This document shows, piece by piece, positions 26,643 through 33,867 of a stretch of DNA of 51,371 bases (the stretch's first letter is position 1; the number at the start of each line of letters is the position of its first letter). The translations under genes and the position numbers were made by a program. Origin of the DNA: Clostridiales bacterium. Lineage in GTDB: Bacteria > Bacillota > Clostridia > Oscillospirales > Oscillospiraceae. Where the stretch lies: assembly GCA_021205455.1 (NCBI GenBank), contig JAJPXL010000019.1:1-51371 (forward strand), in the 5' to 3' direction. The notes beneath the pieces were generated by a model that had not been told where the DNA came from, did not search any database, and saw only the letters and a list, made by a program, of their open reading frames with translations.

Positions 26643-27413
26643 ATGCAAAGCAAGGTAGAGATTTGCGGCGTCAACACATCCCGGTTAAAGGTGCTCAAAA
26701 ACGAGGAGATGGTGGCGCTGATGGAGCGCATCCAGGAGGGCGATGAGGACGCCCGACAGAAGATGATCGAGGGCAACCTGCGGCTGGTGCTTTCCGTGAT
26801 TCAGCGGTTCGCGGGGCGCGGGCAGAATATGGACGATTTATTCCAAATCGGCTGCATCGGCCTGATTAAGGCAATAGACAACTTCGACCCCAAATTTTTG
26901 GTAAAATTTTCCACTTACGGCGTGCCCATGATTGCGGGGGAGATTCGGCGCTTCCTCCGGGACTCCTCCACCATGCGGGTATCCCGCTCCGTCCGGGACA
27001 CCGCCTATCGGGTCCTCCAGGCCAGGGAAGCCTATATCAACGAACATCAGTCGGAGCCGTCCATCGACCAGATCGCCCGTCTGCTGGAGCTGAAACGGGA
27101 GGAGGTGGTGACAGCTCTGGACGCCATCGCTGACCCGGTGTCCCTGTACGACCCGGTGTATTCCGACGGAACGGACACGGTATGCGTGATGGACCAGGTG
27201 CGGGATGAGAAAAACACGGATGAGAAGTGGCTGGAGCATATCGCCCTCCACGAGGCCCTGGAGCGCCTGCCGGACCGGGAGCAGCACATCCTGGACCTGC
27301 GCTTCTTCCAGGGCAAGACCCAGGTGGAGGTATCCGCTGAGGTGGGGATTTCCCAGGCCCAGGTGTCCCGGCTGGAGAAAAGCGCCATCAACCAGATACG
27401 AAAGTGTATGTAG
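26643..27413 (+). CDS. sigG: Sporulation sigma factor SigG
   Basis: 256 residues. The N terminus KVEICGVNTSRLKVLKNEEM is diagnostic for SigG, the late forespore sigma factor. Region 2 (NLRLVLSVIQRFAGRGQNMDDLFQIGCIGLIKAIDNFD, FSTYGVPMIAGEIRRFLRD), region 3 and region 4 (GKTQVEVSAEVGISQAQVSRLEKSA) are intact. The ATG at 26643 has AGAGG about 10 bp upstream. In Bacillus sigG follows spoIIGA-sigE; here it stands alone behind nifS and ends at a strong terminator. It marks the organism as a spore former. Confidence 0.95.
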   Translation: MQSKVEICGVNTSRLKVLKNEEMVALMERIQEGDEDARQKMIEGNLRLVLSVIQRFAGRGQNMDDLFQIGCIGLIKAIDNFDPKFLVKFSTYGVPMIAGEIRRFLRDSSTMRVSRSVRDTAYRVLQAREAYINEHQSEPSIDQIARLLELKREEVVTALDAIADPVSLYDPVYSDGTDTVCVMDQVRDEKNTDEKWLEHIALHEALERLPDREQHILDLRFFQGKTQVEVSAEVGISQAQVSRLEKSAINQIRKCM

Positions 27414-27445
27414 CGCCGCAAAAGCGCAGCCGTGAGCCGCGGTAC

Positions 27446-27491
27446 AGGCCGGAAAGGTGGACGGCATCTTTCCGGCCTGTTTTTGTTTTGC
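27446..27491 (+). terminator. Terminator of sigG
   Basis: A perfect 12-bp stem, CAGGCCGGAAAG (27446-27457) and CTTTCCGGCCTG (27469-27480), followed by TTTTTGTTTTG. Confidence 0.92.
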
Positions 27492-27550
27492 GCAAACAAA
27501 CTGCCCAAAAGGATTGATGGGAAACGCCTCCAAAGTCGCTGAAATTGTGG

Positions 27551-27579
27551 TTGTTTTTTTGCAGCGTTTGGGGTATATT
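27551..27579 (+). promoter_or_regulatory. Candidate promoter of the antiporter gene
   Basis: TTGTTT (27551-27556), a 17-bp spacer and TATATT (27574-27579). A hairpin (TGGGGGCC with GGCCCCA, about 27597-27626) lies between this promoter and the start codon. Confidence 0.45.
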
Positions 27580-27638
27580 AGGATGCGCGAAAGAATGGGG
27601 GCCTGCGCCAAACGGAAGGCCCCAGAGTGGGAAGTTGA

Positions 27639-28940
27639 GTGAATATGTCTGTCCTGTTGTCCATTTCCGTCGCCGTGCTGGCGGGGCTGCTGATGACCCG
27701 GGTGTTTAAGCCCTTCAAGCTGCCTTCCGTCACGGCTTACCTGATTGCCGGTGTGCTGATCGGCCCGTATGGGCTGGGGGCGCTCCACATCAGCGGCCTG
27801 GGATTTACCTCCGCCGAGGCGGTCAGCAATCTCTCCCTGATTTCCGAGGTGGCGCTGGGCTTCATCGCCTTTGCCATCGGCAACGAATTCCGCCTGAAGA
27901 GCCTGAAGGCCACCGGAAGGCAGGCGGCTGTCATCGGCGTGGTGCAGGCGGTCGCCGCCACAGCGCTGGTGGATATCGCGCTGCTGGTGGTACATACGCT
28001 GATGCCGGAGAAACTGTCTGTGGCCCAGGCCATCACCCTCGGCGCCATCGCCACCGCTACAGCCCCTGCCGCCACCCTGATGGTGGTGCGGCAGTACAAG
28101 GCCAAGGGGCCGCTGACCGACCTGCTGCTGCCCATCGTGGCCTTGGACGACGCGGTGGGGCTGGTGGTGTTCGCCGTGTCCTTCGGCATCGCAAAGACGC
28201 TGACCAGCGGCGTGGTGGATTTGTTCTCCATCCTGGTGAACCCGCTGATTGAGATCGTCGCATCGCTGGCGCTGGGTGCCGTGATGGGCTGGCTGCTGAC
28301 CCTGCTGGAAAAGCTGTTCAACTCCAATACGAACCGTCTGAACCTGACCATTGCCTTCGTATTCCTGACGGCGTCACTGGCCATGATCGAGGTGACGGTG
28401 GGGCCGGTCACCATCGGCTTCTCCTCCCTGCTGGTGTGCATGATGCTGGGGACGGTGTTCTGCAACCTCTGCCCCCTGTCCGACGACCTGATGGCCGCCT
28501 CTGACCGGTGGACATCGCCCCTCTTCGCCCTGTTCTTCGTCATCAGCGGCGCAGAGCTGGAACTGAGCGTGTTTACCGACGCCGCCATCGTCTGTATCGG
28601 TCTGGTGTACATTCTCTTCCGTTCCGCAGGCAAGTATCTGGGGGCCTTTGCCAGCGCGAAATGGACGAAGTGCGCCCCCAACATCTGCAAGTACCTGGGC
28701 ATCACCCTGCTGCCCCAGGCGGGCGTGGCGCTGGGGATGTGTACCACCGCCATGCAGCTGGGGGACGCAGGGACGCTGATACGCAATATTACGCTGTTCT
28801 CCGTGCTGATTTATGAGCTGGTCGGCCCACTGCTGACCAAGCAGGCCCTGACCAAGGCGGGAGACATCCAGCCGAAGTCGGAGGAGGTCATCAACCGCCG
28901 CCAGCGGAAGCTGGAGGCCGCCAGGGAAAAGCAGGAATAG
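27639..28940 (+). CDS. Cation:proton antiporter, CPA2 family
   Basis: 433 residues, about twelve membrane helices. The N-terminal LPSVTAYLIAGVLIGPYGLG and the paired aspartates in PIVALDDAVGLVVFAV (about residues 160-175) place it with CPA2/NapA-like Na+ or K+/H+ exchangers; the DD pair is typical of electrogenic Na+/H+ types. There is no C-terminal RCK/TrkA-N domain; the protein ends in a short charged tail. The start is GTG 27639 or ATG 27645; neither has a strong ribosome binding site. Confidence 0.88.
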   Translation: MNMSVLLSISVAVLAGLLMTRVFKPFKLPSVTAYLIAGVLIGPYGLGALHISGLGFTSAEAVSNLSLISEVALGFIAFAIGNEFRLKSLKATGRQAAVIGVVQAVAATALVDIALLVVHTLMPEKLSVAQAITLGAIATATAPAATLMVVRQYKAKGPLTDLLLPIVALDDAVGLVVFAVSFGIAKTLTSGVVDLFSILVNPLIEIVASLALGAVMGWLLTLLEKLFNSNTNRLNLTIAFVFLTASLAMIEVTVGPVTIGFSSLLVCMMLGTVFCNLCPLSDDLMAASDRWTSPLFALFFVISGAELELSVFTDAAIVCIGLVYILFRSAGKYLGAFASAKWTKCAPNICKYLGITLLPQAGVALGMCTTAMQLGDAGTLIRNITLFSVLIYELVGPLLTKQALTKAGDIQPKSEEVINRRQRKLEAAREKQE

Positions 28941-28957
28941 CGCTGCGGCCAGAGGAC

Positions 28958-28998
28958 GGCAGCTGTGGGATAACCGCAGCTGCCGCCTTTTATTTTTG
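28958..28998 (+). terminator. Terminator of the antiporter gene
   Basis: GGCAGCTGTGG (28958-28968) pairs with CCGCAGCTGCC (28974-28984), one mismatch, followed by GCCTTTTATTTTTG. Confidence 0.85.
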
Positions 28999-29019
28999 AC
29001 AAAATGCTGAAAAAAACAG

Positions 29020-29048
29020 GTGACGAAGCTGGGAATTTATGTTATACT
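29020..29048 (+). promoter_or_regulatory. Candidate promoter of the pseudouridine synthase gene
   Basis: GTGACG (29020-29025), a 17-bp spacer and TATACT (29043-29048). Confidence 0.45.
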
Positions 29049-29077
29049 GAAATAAGTTTCAAAGCGGAGGGCAGGCA

Positions 29078-29806
29078 ATGGGCGCGGAACGGGTGGACAA
29101 ACTGCTGGCCAACACGGGTCGGTTCAGCCGGAAAGAGGTCAGGGAGCTGATTCACAGGCGGCAGGTCTCTGTCAACGGGGCGCTGGTGCTTCGGCCGGAG
29201 ACGAAGGTAGAATCGGAGGGCGCAGTGCTCCAGGTGGCGGGGGAGGAGATCCCCTGCGGCGGCTATACCTATCTCATGCTGAACAAGCCCGCCGGTGTGC
29301 TGACCGCCACCGAGGACCGCCGCCAGGCGACGGTGATGGACCTCCTCCCTCCGGAGCTGCGCCGCCAGAAGCTGGCCCCGGTGGGGCGGCTGGACAAGGA
29401 CACGGAGGGGCTGCTGCTCCTGACCAACGACGGGGTGATGACCCATCGGCTGCTGTCCCCCAACTATCATGTGGACAAGGTGTACCTGGCCGAGACGGAG
29501 GGCACAGTGGACGATTCAGACGTAGCCGCCTTTGCCGCCGGACTGACGCTGGGGGACGGTACCCGCTGCCAGCCAGCCGGGCTGGAGGCGGTGGGAGAGA
29601 ATCTGTGCCTGGTCACCCTGCGGGAAGGGAAATTCCACCAGGTGAAGCGGATGCTGGCCCAGCGGGGCAAGCCGGTGCGGCGGCTGACGCGGCTTTCCAT
29701 GGGGCCGCTGACACTGGACAAAACCCTGGCCCCCGGGGCGTTTCGCCCGCTGGACAGCCCGGAGGTCGCGGCCCTCGCCCGCTGCTGTGGGCTGGCTGAA
29801 TCGTGA
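29078..29806 (+). CDS. Pseudouridine synthase, RsuA/RluB/E/F family
   Basis: 242 residues. An S4 RNA-binding domain (about 1-55) is followed by the catalytic domain with the conserved GRLDKDTEGLLLLTNDG, which contains the nucleophilic aspartate, and KFHQVKRMLAQRGKPVRRLTR. Proteins of this length in Firmicutes modify rRNA; whether this one is RsuA-like (16S) or RluE/F-like cannot be decided here. GGAGGG precedes the ATG by 7 bp. Confidence 0.93.
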   Translation: MGAERVDKLLANTGRFSRKEVRELIHRRQVSVNGALVLRPETKVESEGAVLQVAGEEIPCGGYTYLMLNKPAGVLTATEDRRQATVMDLLPPELRRQKLAPVGRLDKDTEGLLLLTNDGVMTHRLLSPNYHVDKVYLAETEGTVDDSDVAAFAAGLTLGDGTRCQPAGLEAVGENLCLVTLREGKFHQVKRMLAQRGKPVRRLTRLSMGPLTLDKTLAPGAFRPLDSPEVAALARCCGLAES

Positions 29807-29841
29807 TTCGTCAAAATTCACAAAAGAAACGAAAAAAAGTA

Positions 29842-29869
29842 TTGAATTTGGGCGGGAAAAAAGTATAAT
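29842..29869 (+). promoter_or_regulatory. Promoter of the CdaR/PucR-like regulator
   Basis: TTGAAT (29842-29847), a 16-bp spacer and an exact TATAAT (29864-29869). Confidence 0.65.
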
Positions 29870-29928
29870 AAAAACAGCTTTACTGCGAAGGTAGAAAAGG
29901 CGTACTATAAGAGAGGAGAGACGCACTC

Positions 29929-31020
29929 ATGTCAAATCGTTTGTTCCAAAGCGTTGTGCTTCAAATGAAGGAGTGTACTGACCGTGTCATCGGCGTCATA
30001 GATGTAGAGGGAAGTGTCGTGGCGTGTAATGACCTCCCGGTGATTGGCGAGCAGTGGCCGAATGCCGTGGAAGCACTGAACAGCGAGCGGGATACCGCCC
30101 TTGTGATTGGCGACCGCACCTTTAAATCCCTGAGCGGCTGGCGCGCGCAGTTTGACTACGCTGTCTTTGTGCAGGGCGATGATGAGCAGGCGAAGCTGAT
30201 CTGCAACATGGCTGCGGTGGCGCTGAACGGCGTCAAGAGCTATTATGAAGAGAAGTATGACAAGGCTGCCTTCGTCAAGAACATCATCTCTGACAATATT
30301 TTGGTGGGCGACATTTACGCCCAGGCTGAGAAGCTGCACTTCCCGGCAGATACGCCCCGTGCGGTGTTCCTGGTGCGCCCGGTAGAGGGCGGGGAGAATG
30401 GCATTTTGGACACCGTCCAGGCCATGTTCCCCAACCGTCAGAACGATTTCGTGTTCTCCATGAGCGATAATGACGTGGTTCTGGTGAAGCAAATCCCGGA
30501 AGGCTCCGTACCGAAGGATCTGTACAAGATCGCCGCCGGTATCGAGGAGGCCATTGAGACGGAGCTGAAGCTGAAGGTGGTCATCGGCATTGGCACCATT
30601 GCGGAGCATATCCGGGAGCTGGCCCGGGCCTATAAAGAGGCCCAGACTGCCATTGACGTGGGCAAAGTCTTTGAGGCGGAGCGCAGCATCATCAATTATG
30701 ACAATCTGGGCATCGGCCGCCTGATTTATCAGCTGCCCATTACCCTGTGCGAGATGTTCCTTCAGGAGGTCTTTAAGAAGAACCCCATCGATGCGCTGGA
30801 CCAGGAGACGCTGTTCACCATCAACAAGTTCTTTGAAAACAACCTGAACGTGTCGGAGACAGCCAGAAAGCTGTTTGTCCATCGCAACACGCTGGTCTAT
30901 CGCCTGGAGAAAATCAAGAAGCTGACCGGCCTGGATTTGAGAGAGTTCGATGACGCCATCACCTTCAAGGTCGCCCTGATGGTCAAGAAGTACCTGCTGA
31001 GCCGGGGCATCACGAACTGA
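29929..31020 (+). CDS. CdaR/PucR-type transcriptional regulator
   Basis: 363 residues. The N-terminal part (about 1-100) resembles a ligand-sensing domain, the middle (about 130-270) a GGDEF-like CdaR domain, and the C terminus a PucR-type helix-turn-helix (FFENNLNVSETARKLFVHRN then TLVYRLEKIKKLTGLD). Such regulators usually activate genes for uptake or breakdown of sugar acids or purines, but this gene stands alone between a pseudouridine synthase and a metal repressor, so context gives no target. GAGGAG precedes the ATG. Confidence 0.85.
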   Translation: MSNRLFQSVVLQMKECTDRVIGVIDVEGSVVACNDLPVIGEQWPNAVEALNSERDTALVIGDRTFKSLSGWRAQFDYAVFVQGDDEQAKLICNMAAVALNGVKSYYEEKYDKAAFVKNIISDNILVGDIYAQAEKLHFPADTPRAVFLVRPVEGGENGILDTVQAMFPNRQNDFVFSMSDNDVVLVKQIPEGSVPKDLYKIAAGIEEAIETELKLKVVIGIGTIAEHIRELARAYKEAQTAIDVGKVFEAERSIINYDNLGIGRLIYQLPITLCEMFLQEVFKKNPIDALDQETLFTINKFFENNLNVSETARKLFVHRNTLVYRLEKIKKLTGLDLREFDDAITFKVALMVKKYLLSRGITN

Positions 31021-31137
31021 TTCACAGGCAGACGGAACGCTGCGGAACCTCTTCTGAGGTTCGGATAAGATGCTGGGCTGAAAGCGGGGCGGCTGTGTAA
31101 GAGCAAATCAAGCGTATCATTTGAGGGGGTTACAACT

Positions 31138-31521
31138 ATGGAAATCCACGAATCATCGGAAAACTACCTGGAAGCGATTCTGATGGTGAAGAAGGAGAAA
31201 GGCGTCTGCCGCAGCATCGACGTGGTGCGGAAGCTGAACTTCTCCAAGCCCAGCGTCAGCGTGGCCATGTCTAACCTCCGCAAGAGCGGGTACATCACCA
31301 TGGATCAGGATGGCTGGCTCGACCTGACGGACGCCGGGCTGGAAATCGCGGAGCGTATGTATGAGCGGCACACGATTTTGAGCGCCTGGCTCATGTCCAT
31401 CGGCGTGCCGGAGGCCACCGCCACGGAGGACGCCTGCCGGATGGAGCATGACATGAGCGTCATCACCTTTGAAAAAATCAAAGCGTACCTGAGCAGGCAT
31501 CGGGACGACGTAGAAGCCTGA
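31138..31521 (+). CDS. DtxR/MntR-family metal-dependent repressor
   Basis: 127 residues, a short member without the C-terminal SH3-like domain. Winged helix at about 5-65 (NYLEAILMVKKEKGVCRSID, SKPSVSVAMSNLRKSGYI); dimer and metal-binding region after it. ERHTILSAWL supplies a histidine and DACRMEHDMS supplies the Cys-x2-Glu-His triad, so the first ligand is Cys as in DtxR rather than Glu as in Bacillus MntR. It probably senses Fe2+ or Mn2+. The targets are not adjacent unless it acts on the TVP38 or CDF gene downstream. Confidence 0.9.
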   Translation: MEIHESSENYLEAILMVKKEKGVCRSIDVVRKLNFSKPSVSVAMSNLRKSGYITMDQDGWLDLTDAGLEIAERMYERHTILSAWLMSIGVPEATATEDACRMEHDMSVITFEKIKAYLSRHRDDVEA

Positions 31522-31847
31522 ACAATCGTTTCATTGCAAAGCAAGGGAACCGCTGAATCAATGCAGCAGCTGCATCGGTTCAGCGGTTCCTTTTGATTAT
31601 GCACGCTTGGATTCGTGGTTTGATTTTGATGATGAAATTGGCAGCGCCTGGAACATACACCAAAACTTACGCCATTTTATACGCCGGTTGCGAAAATCTA
31701 CAGAGGAAAAAAGTTGCAAGAACGGCTCAAAAAGCAATTTTACAGGGGGTTATACGGAAAGTTATCAGAATCTTCACGAAATCTTTATGGATTTTTCCCG
31801 TTTTTCTGCTAGAATAAAAGGGAAAATAAAGGAAAGGGGGCCTCCCC
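31522..31847 (+). other. Intergenic region after the metal repressor
   Basis: It contains the repressor's terminator (31546-31596) and then AT-rich DNA with short A- and T-runs leading to the ribosome binding site of the next gene. A TAGAAT near 31811 could be a -10 box but has no good -35. I see no further gene. Confidence 0.5.
31546..31596 (+). terminator. Terminator of the DtxR-family gene
   Basis: GGAACCGCTGAA (31546-31557) pairs perfectly with TTCAGCGGTTCC (31579-31590); an inner ATGCAG/CTGCAT extends the stem; TTTTG follows. Confidence 0.88.
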
Positions 31848-32540
31848 TTGTCAAAGCAGCGATTCAGACAAATTGCGTTTCTCTCCGTTTGCGCGCTGGT
31901 CATCACCGGCCTGGCTGTTTTCCTGTGGAAAACCGGCCTGCTCGCCCAGCTCCAGGACACCCAGCAGCTCCAGGAAACGCTTTCCGATTACGGCGCCAGC
32001 GCTTCGGCGGTGTTCTTCCTCCTCCAGCTGTGCAGCGTCATCTTCGCCCCCATTCCCAGCAACGTTGTCGCCCTGGCTGGCGGCATGGCGCTGGGCCTCT
32101 GGCAGGGCTTCCTCCTGACCTTTTTGGCGGTCAATCTGGGCAGCAGTATCACCTTCCTCCTAAGCCGCACCATTGGCCGGAAGGCCGCCCAGTGCCTGGT
32201 GGAGCGGAAGCTGCCCTCCAAATACCAGAGCCTCCTCAAAAGGAAGGGGACCTCCTTCCTCATCATCGCCTTCCTCTTCCCTTTTTTCCCGGACGATATG
32301 CTGTGCATCATGGCGGGCTTGACCGACATTTCATGGAAACGCTTCGTCCTGATCGTCCTCTGCACCCGGCACTGGGGCCTGTTGGTATCTTCCGCGCTGG
32401 GCAGCTCGCTGCTGACGCTGCCCGGATGGGCGCTGCCGCTGCTGGTGCTGGCCGGTCTCGGCCTGTTCCTTCTGGGGCTCCTTTACGGCGACCGGCTGGA
32501 ACGCGCCGTCCTGCGTCGGCTCCGCCGGAACGCGGCCTGA
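31848..32540 (+). CDS. TVP38/TMEM64 (DedA-like, VTT domain) membrane protein
   Basis: 230 residues with about six hydrophobic segments. The central region (VVALAGGMALGLWQGFLLTFLAV, SITFLLSRTIGRKAA, FLFPFFPDDMLCIMAGLT) matches the VTT family, thought to include lipid scramblases or transporters. The start is TTG 31848, with AAGGGGG 7 bp upstream; no in-frame ATG lies nearby. Function here is unknown. Confidence 0.87.
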   Translation: MSKQRFRQIAFLSVCALVITGLAVFLWKTGLLAQLQDTQQLQETLSDYGASASAVFFLLQLCSVIFAPIPSNVVALAGGMALGLWQGFLLTFLAVNLGSSITFLLSRTIGRKAAQCLVERKLPSKYQSLLKRKGTSFLIIAFLFPFFPDDMLCIMAGLTDISWKRFVLIVLCTRHWGLLVSSALGSSLLTLPGWALPLLVLAGLGLFLLGLLYGDRLERAVLRRLRRNAA

Positions 32541-32624
32541 CCGGCGGGAATCGGCTGAATAACTCCTTTTCCCTTTAAAAATTCTATTTTTTGGTCGGTT
32601 TGCCGGTGATAACTAAAGTTTTTC

Positions 32625-32654
32625 TTGACTTACCGTTATTGCCTGTGGTAGAGT
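32625..32654 (+). promoter_or_regulatory. Sigma-A-type promoter of the CDF gene
   Basis: TTGACT (32625-32630), an 18-bp spacer and TAGAGT (32649-32654), giving a predicted start near 32661 and a leader of about 180 nt. Confidence 0.55.
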
Positions 32655-32655
32655 A

Positions 32656-32763
32656 ATGCTAATCTGAACAGACAGTATTGTCGGGCCAGTTGGCAGCAGA
32701 ACAGTGTGCAAAAGATTCATCTGCGGGACAGTGAGCTTTCCTTGTCCCGCAGATGTTCTTTTC
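32656..32763 (+). promoter_or_regulatory. Candidate NiCo (czcD) riboswitch with terminator
   Basis: The leader contains CTGAACAGACA (32664-32674), TGTCGGGCCAG and, near its 3' end, CATCTGCGGGACAG (32718-32731). From memory these resemble conserved junction segments of cobalt/nickel (czcD) riboswitches. GCAGA (32696-32700) can pair with TCTGC (32720-32724), and GCT/CTG near 32658-32666 with CAG/AGC at 32729-32736. Both use the left arm or loop of a terminator: ATCTGCGGGACA (32719-32730) with TGTCCCGCAGAT (32743-32754), then GTTCTTTTCT. Metal binding would thus favour read-through into the metal exporter gene. The middle of the aptamer is shorter than in the examples I recall. Confidence 0.5.
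32719..32763 (+). terminator. Leader terminator upstream of the CDF gene
   Basis: A perfect 12-bp stem (32719-32730 with 32743-32754) followed by GTTCTTTTCT, placed between promoter and gene; this is an attenuator layout rather than the end of a transcription unit. Confidence 0.85.
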
Positions 32764-32843
32764 TACCCGCGCCCCCTATCACCGCCGCCTGGAGGGGGCC
32801 GGAACGGGTGCGCCAGCCCAAGGCGGCAGAACGGAGTTTCTTG

Positions 32844-33737
32844 ATGAACGATTTCTCAGCGAATTCAACCAAAATAGCCATGAGGGTCTCCCGCTGGAGC
32901 ATTGCGGTCAACCTGATGCTGACCCTGTTCAAGCTGCTGGCCGGTTTGCTGGCCAACTCCAGCGCCATGGTCTCTGACGCCGTCCACTCGGCCAGCGACG
33001 TCTTTTCCACCCTCATCGTGATGATCAGCGTCAGGCTGGCCGGCCGGAAGGCGGACGCCGGCCATGAGTATGGCCACGAACGTCTGGAGTGCATCGCCTC
33101 CATCCTGCTGGCTGTGGTGCTGGCCCTGACCGGCGTCGGCATCGGCTACTCCGGCGTGGAGAAGATTTATTCCGCATCCTATGAAACCCTGGAGGTTCCC
33201 GGCGTGCTGGCCCTGGTGGCCGCTCTGGTCTCCATCGCCGCCAAGGAGGCCATGTACTGGTACACCCGCAGCGCCGCCCGCAAAATCGGCTCCACCGCCC
33301 TGATGGCGGACGCCTGGCATCACCGCTCCGACGCCCTCTCTTCCATCGGCTCCCTCCTGGGTATCCTTGGGGCGCGGTTGGGGTACCCCGTCTGTGACCC
33401 CATCGCCAGCGTGGTGATTTGCCTGTTCATTCTGAAGGCCAGCATTGACATTTTCCGGACCGCAGCCGACCAGCTGACTGACCGGGCCTGCTCCCCTGAG
33501 GTGGAACGGGATATGCGCATTGAGATTCTGCTCCAGCCGGGCGTCCAGTCCGTAGACCTGCTGCAAACCCGCCAGTTCGCAAGCCGCACCTATGTGGATG
33601 TGGAGATTTCCGCCGACGGCAACCTCTCCCTGACAGACGCCCACGCCATCGCAGAGCAGGTGCATCATGTGATTGAGAAGAAATTCCCCTCGGTAAAGCA
33701 CTGCATGGTTCATGTAAACCCTTACACCCCGGACTGA
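32844..33737 (+). CDS. Cation diffusion facilitator (CDF) metal exporter
   Basis: 297 residues from ATG 32844 (GGAG at 7 bp); an open frame extends to 32706 but would run through the leader terminator. Six membrane helices and a C-terminal cytosolic domain. Metal-site motifs are HSASD (HxxxD, helix 2), HEYGHERLE between helices 2 and 3, and HHRSD (HxxxD, helix 5). HxxxD/HxxxD is common in Zn and Zn/Co/Ni CDF proteins. The exporter would remove excess divalent metal by H+ exchange; the candidate NiCo switch points to Co or Ni. Confidence 0.93.
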   Translation: MNDFSANSTKIAMRVSRWSIAVNLMLTLFKLLAGLLANSSAMVSDAVHSASDVFSTLIVMISVRLAGRKADAGHEYGHERLECIASILLAVVLALTGVGIGYSGVEKIYSASYETLEVPGVLALVAALVSIAAKEAMYWYTRSAARKIGSTALMADAWHHRSDALSSIGSLLGILGARLGYPVCDPIASVVICLFILKASIDIFRTAADQLTDRACSPEVERDMRIEILLQPGVQSVDLLQTRQFASRTYVDVEISADGNLSLTDAHAIAEQVHHVIEKKFPSVKHCMVHVNPYTPD

Positions 33738-33765
33738 CGGTTCAAACTCCTCCAAATCGTGCGAA

Positions 33766-33790
33766 ACTTTTCCGGAAAAGTGCTTTTTTG
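33766..33790 (+). terminator. Weak terminator after the CDF gene
   Basis: The palindrome ACTTTTCCGGAAAAGT (33766-33781) is followed by GCTTTTTTG. The stem is short and AT-rich. Confidence 0.5.
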
Positions 33791-33792
33791 CA

Positions 33793-33821
33793 TTGCAGAC
33801 TGCGCAAAAATATGGTATTCT
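33793..33821 (+). promoter_or_regulatory. Candidate promoter of the 600-residue membrane protein gene
   Basis: TTGCAG (33793-33798), a 17-bp spacer and TATTCT (33816-33821). Confidence 0.5.
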
Positions 33822-33867
33822 GTATGCAGTTAGCTACTGGAGTTCAGAACCCAAAGGAGGTTTTCCG

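Larger units (their letters stand above)
32541..32843 (+). other. Leader region of the CDF transporter gene
   Basis: About 300 bp without a gene. It holds a promoter, a structured leader with a candidate NiCo aptamer, a strong terminator hairpin at 32719-32763, then about 80 nt to the ribosome binding site (GGAG at 7 bp) of the CDF gene. Confidence 0.6.

Noticed and set aside
31045..31062. Terminator after the CdaR-like gene
   Set aside because: GAACCTC/GAGGTTC makes only a 7-bp stem and has no U-tract, so read-through into the metal repressor gene is possible.
32656..32763. yybP-ykoY manganese riboswitch before the CDF gene
   Set aside because: The conserved GGGGAGUA and CCUACUCGG-like loops of that class are not present; the NiCo type fits better.
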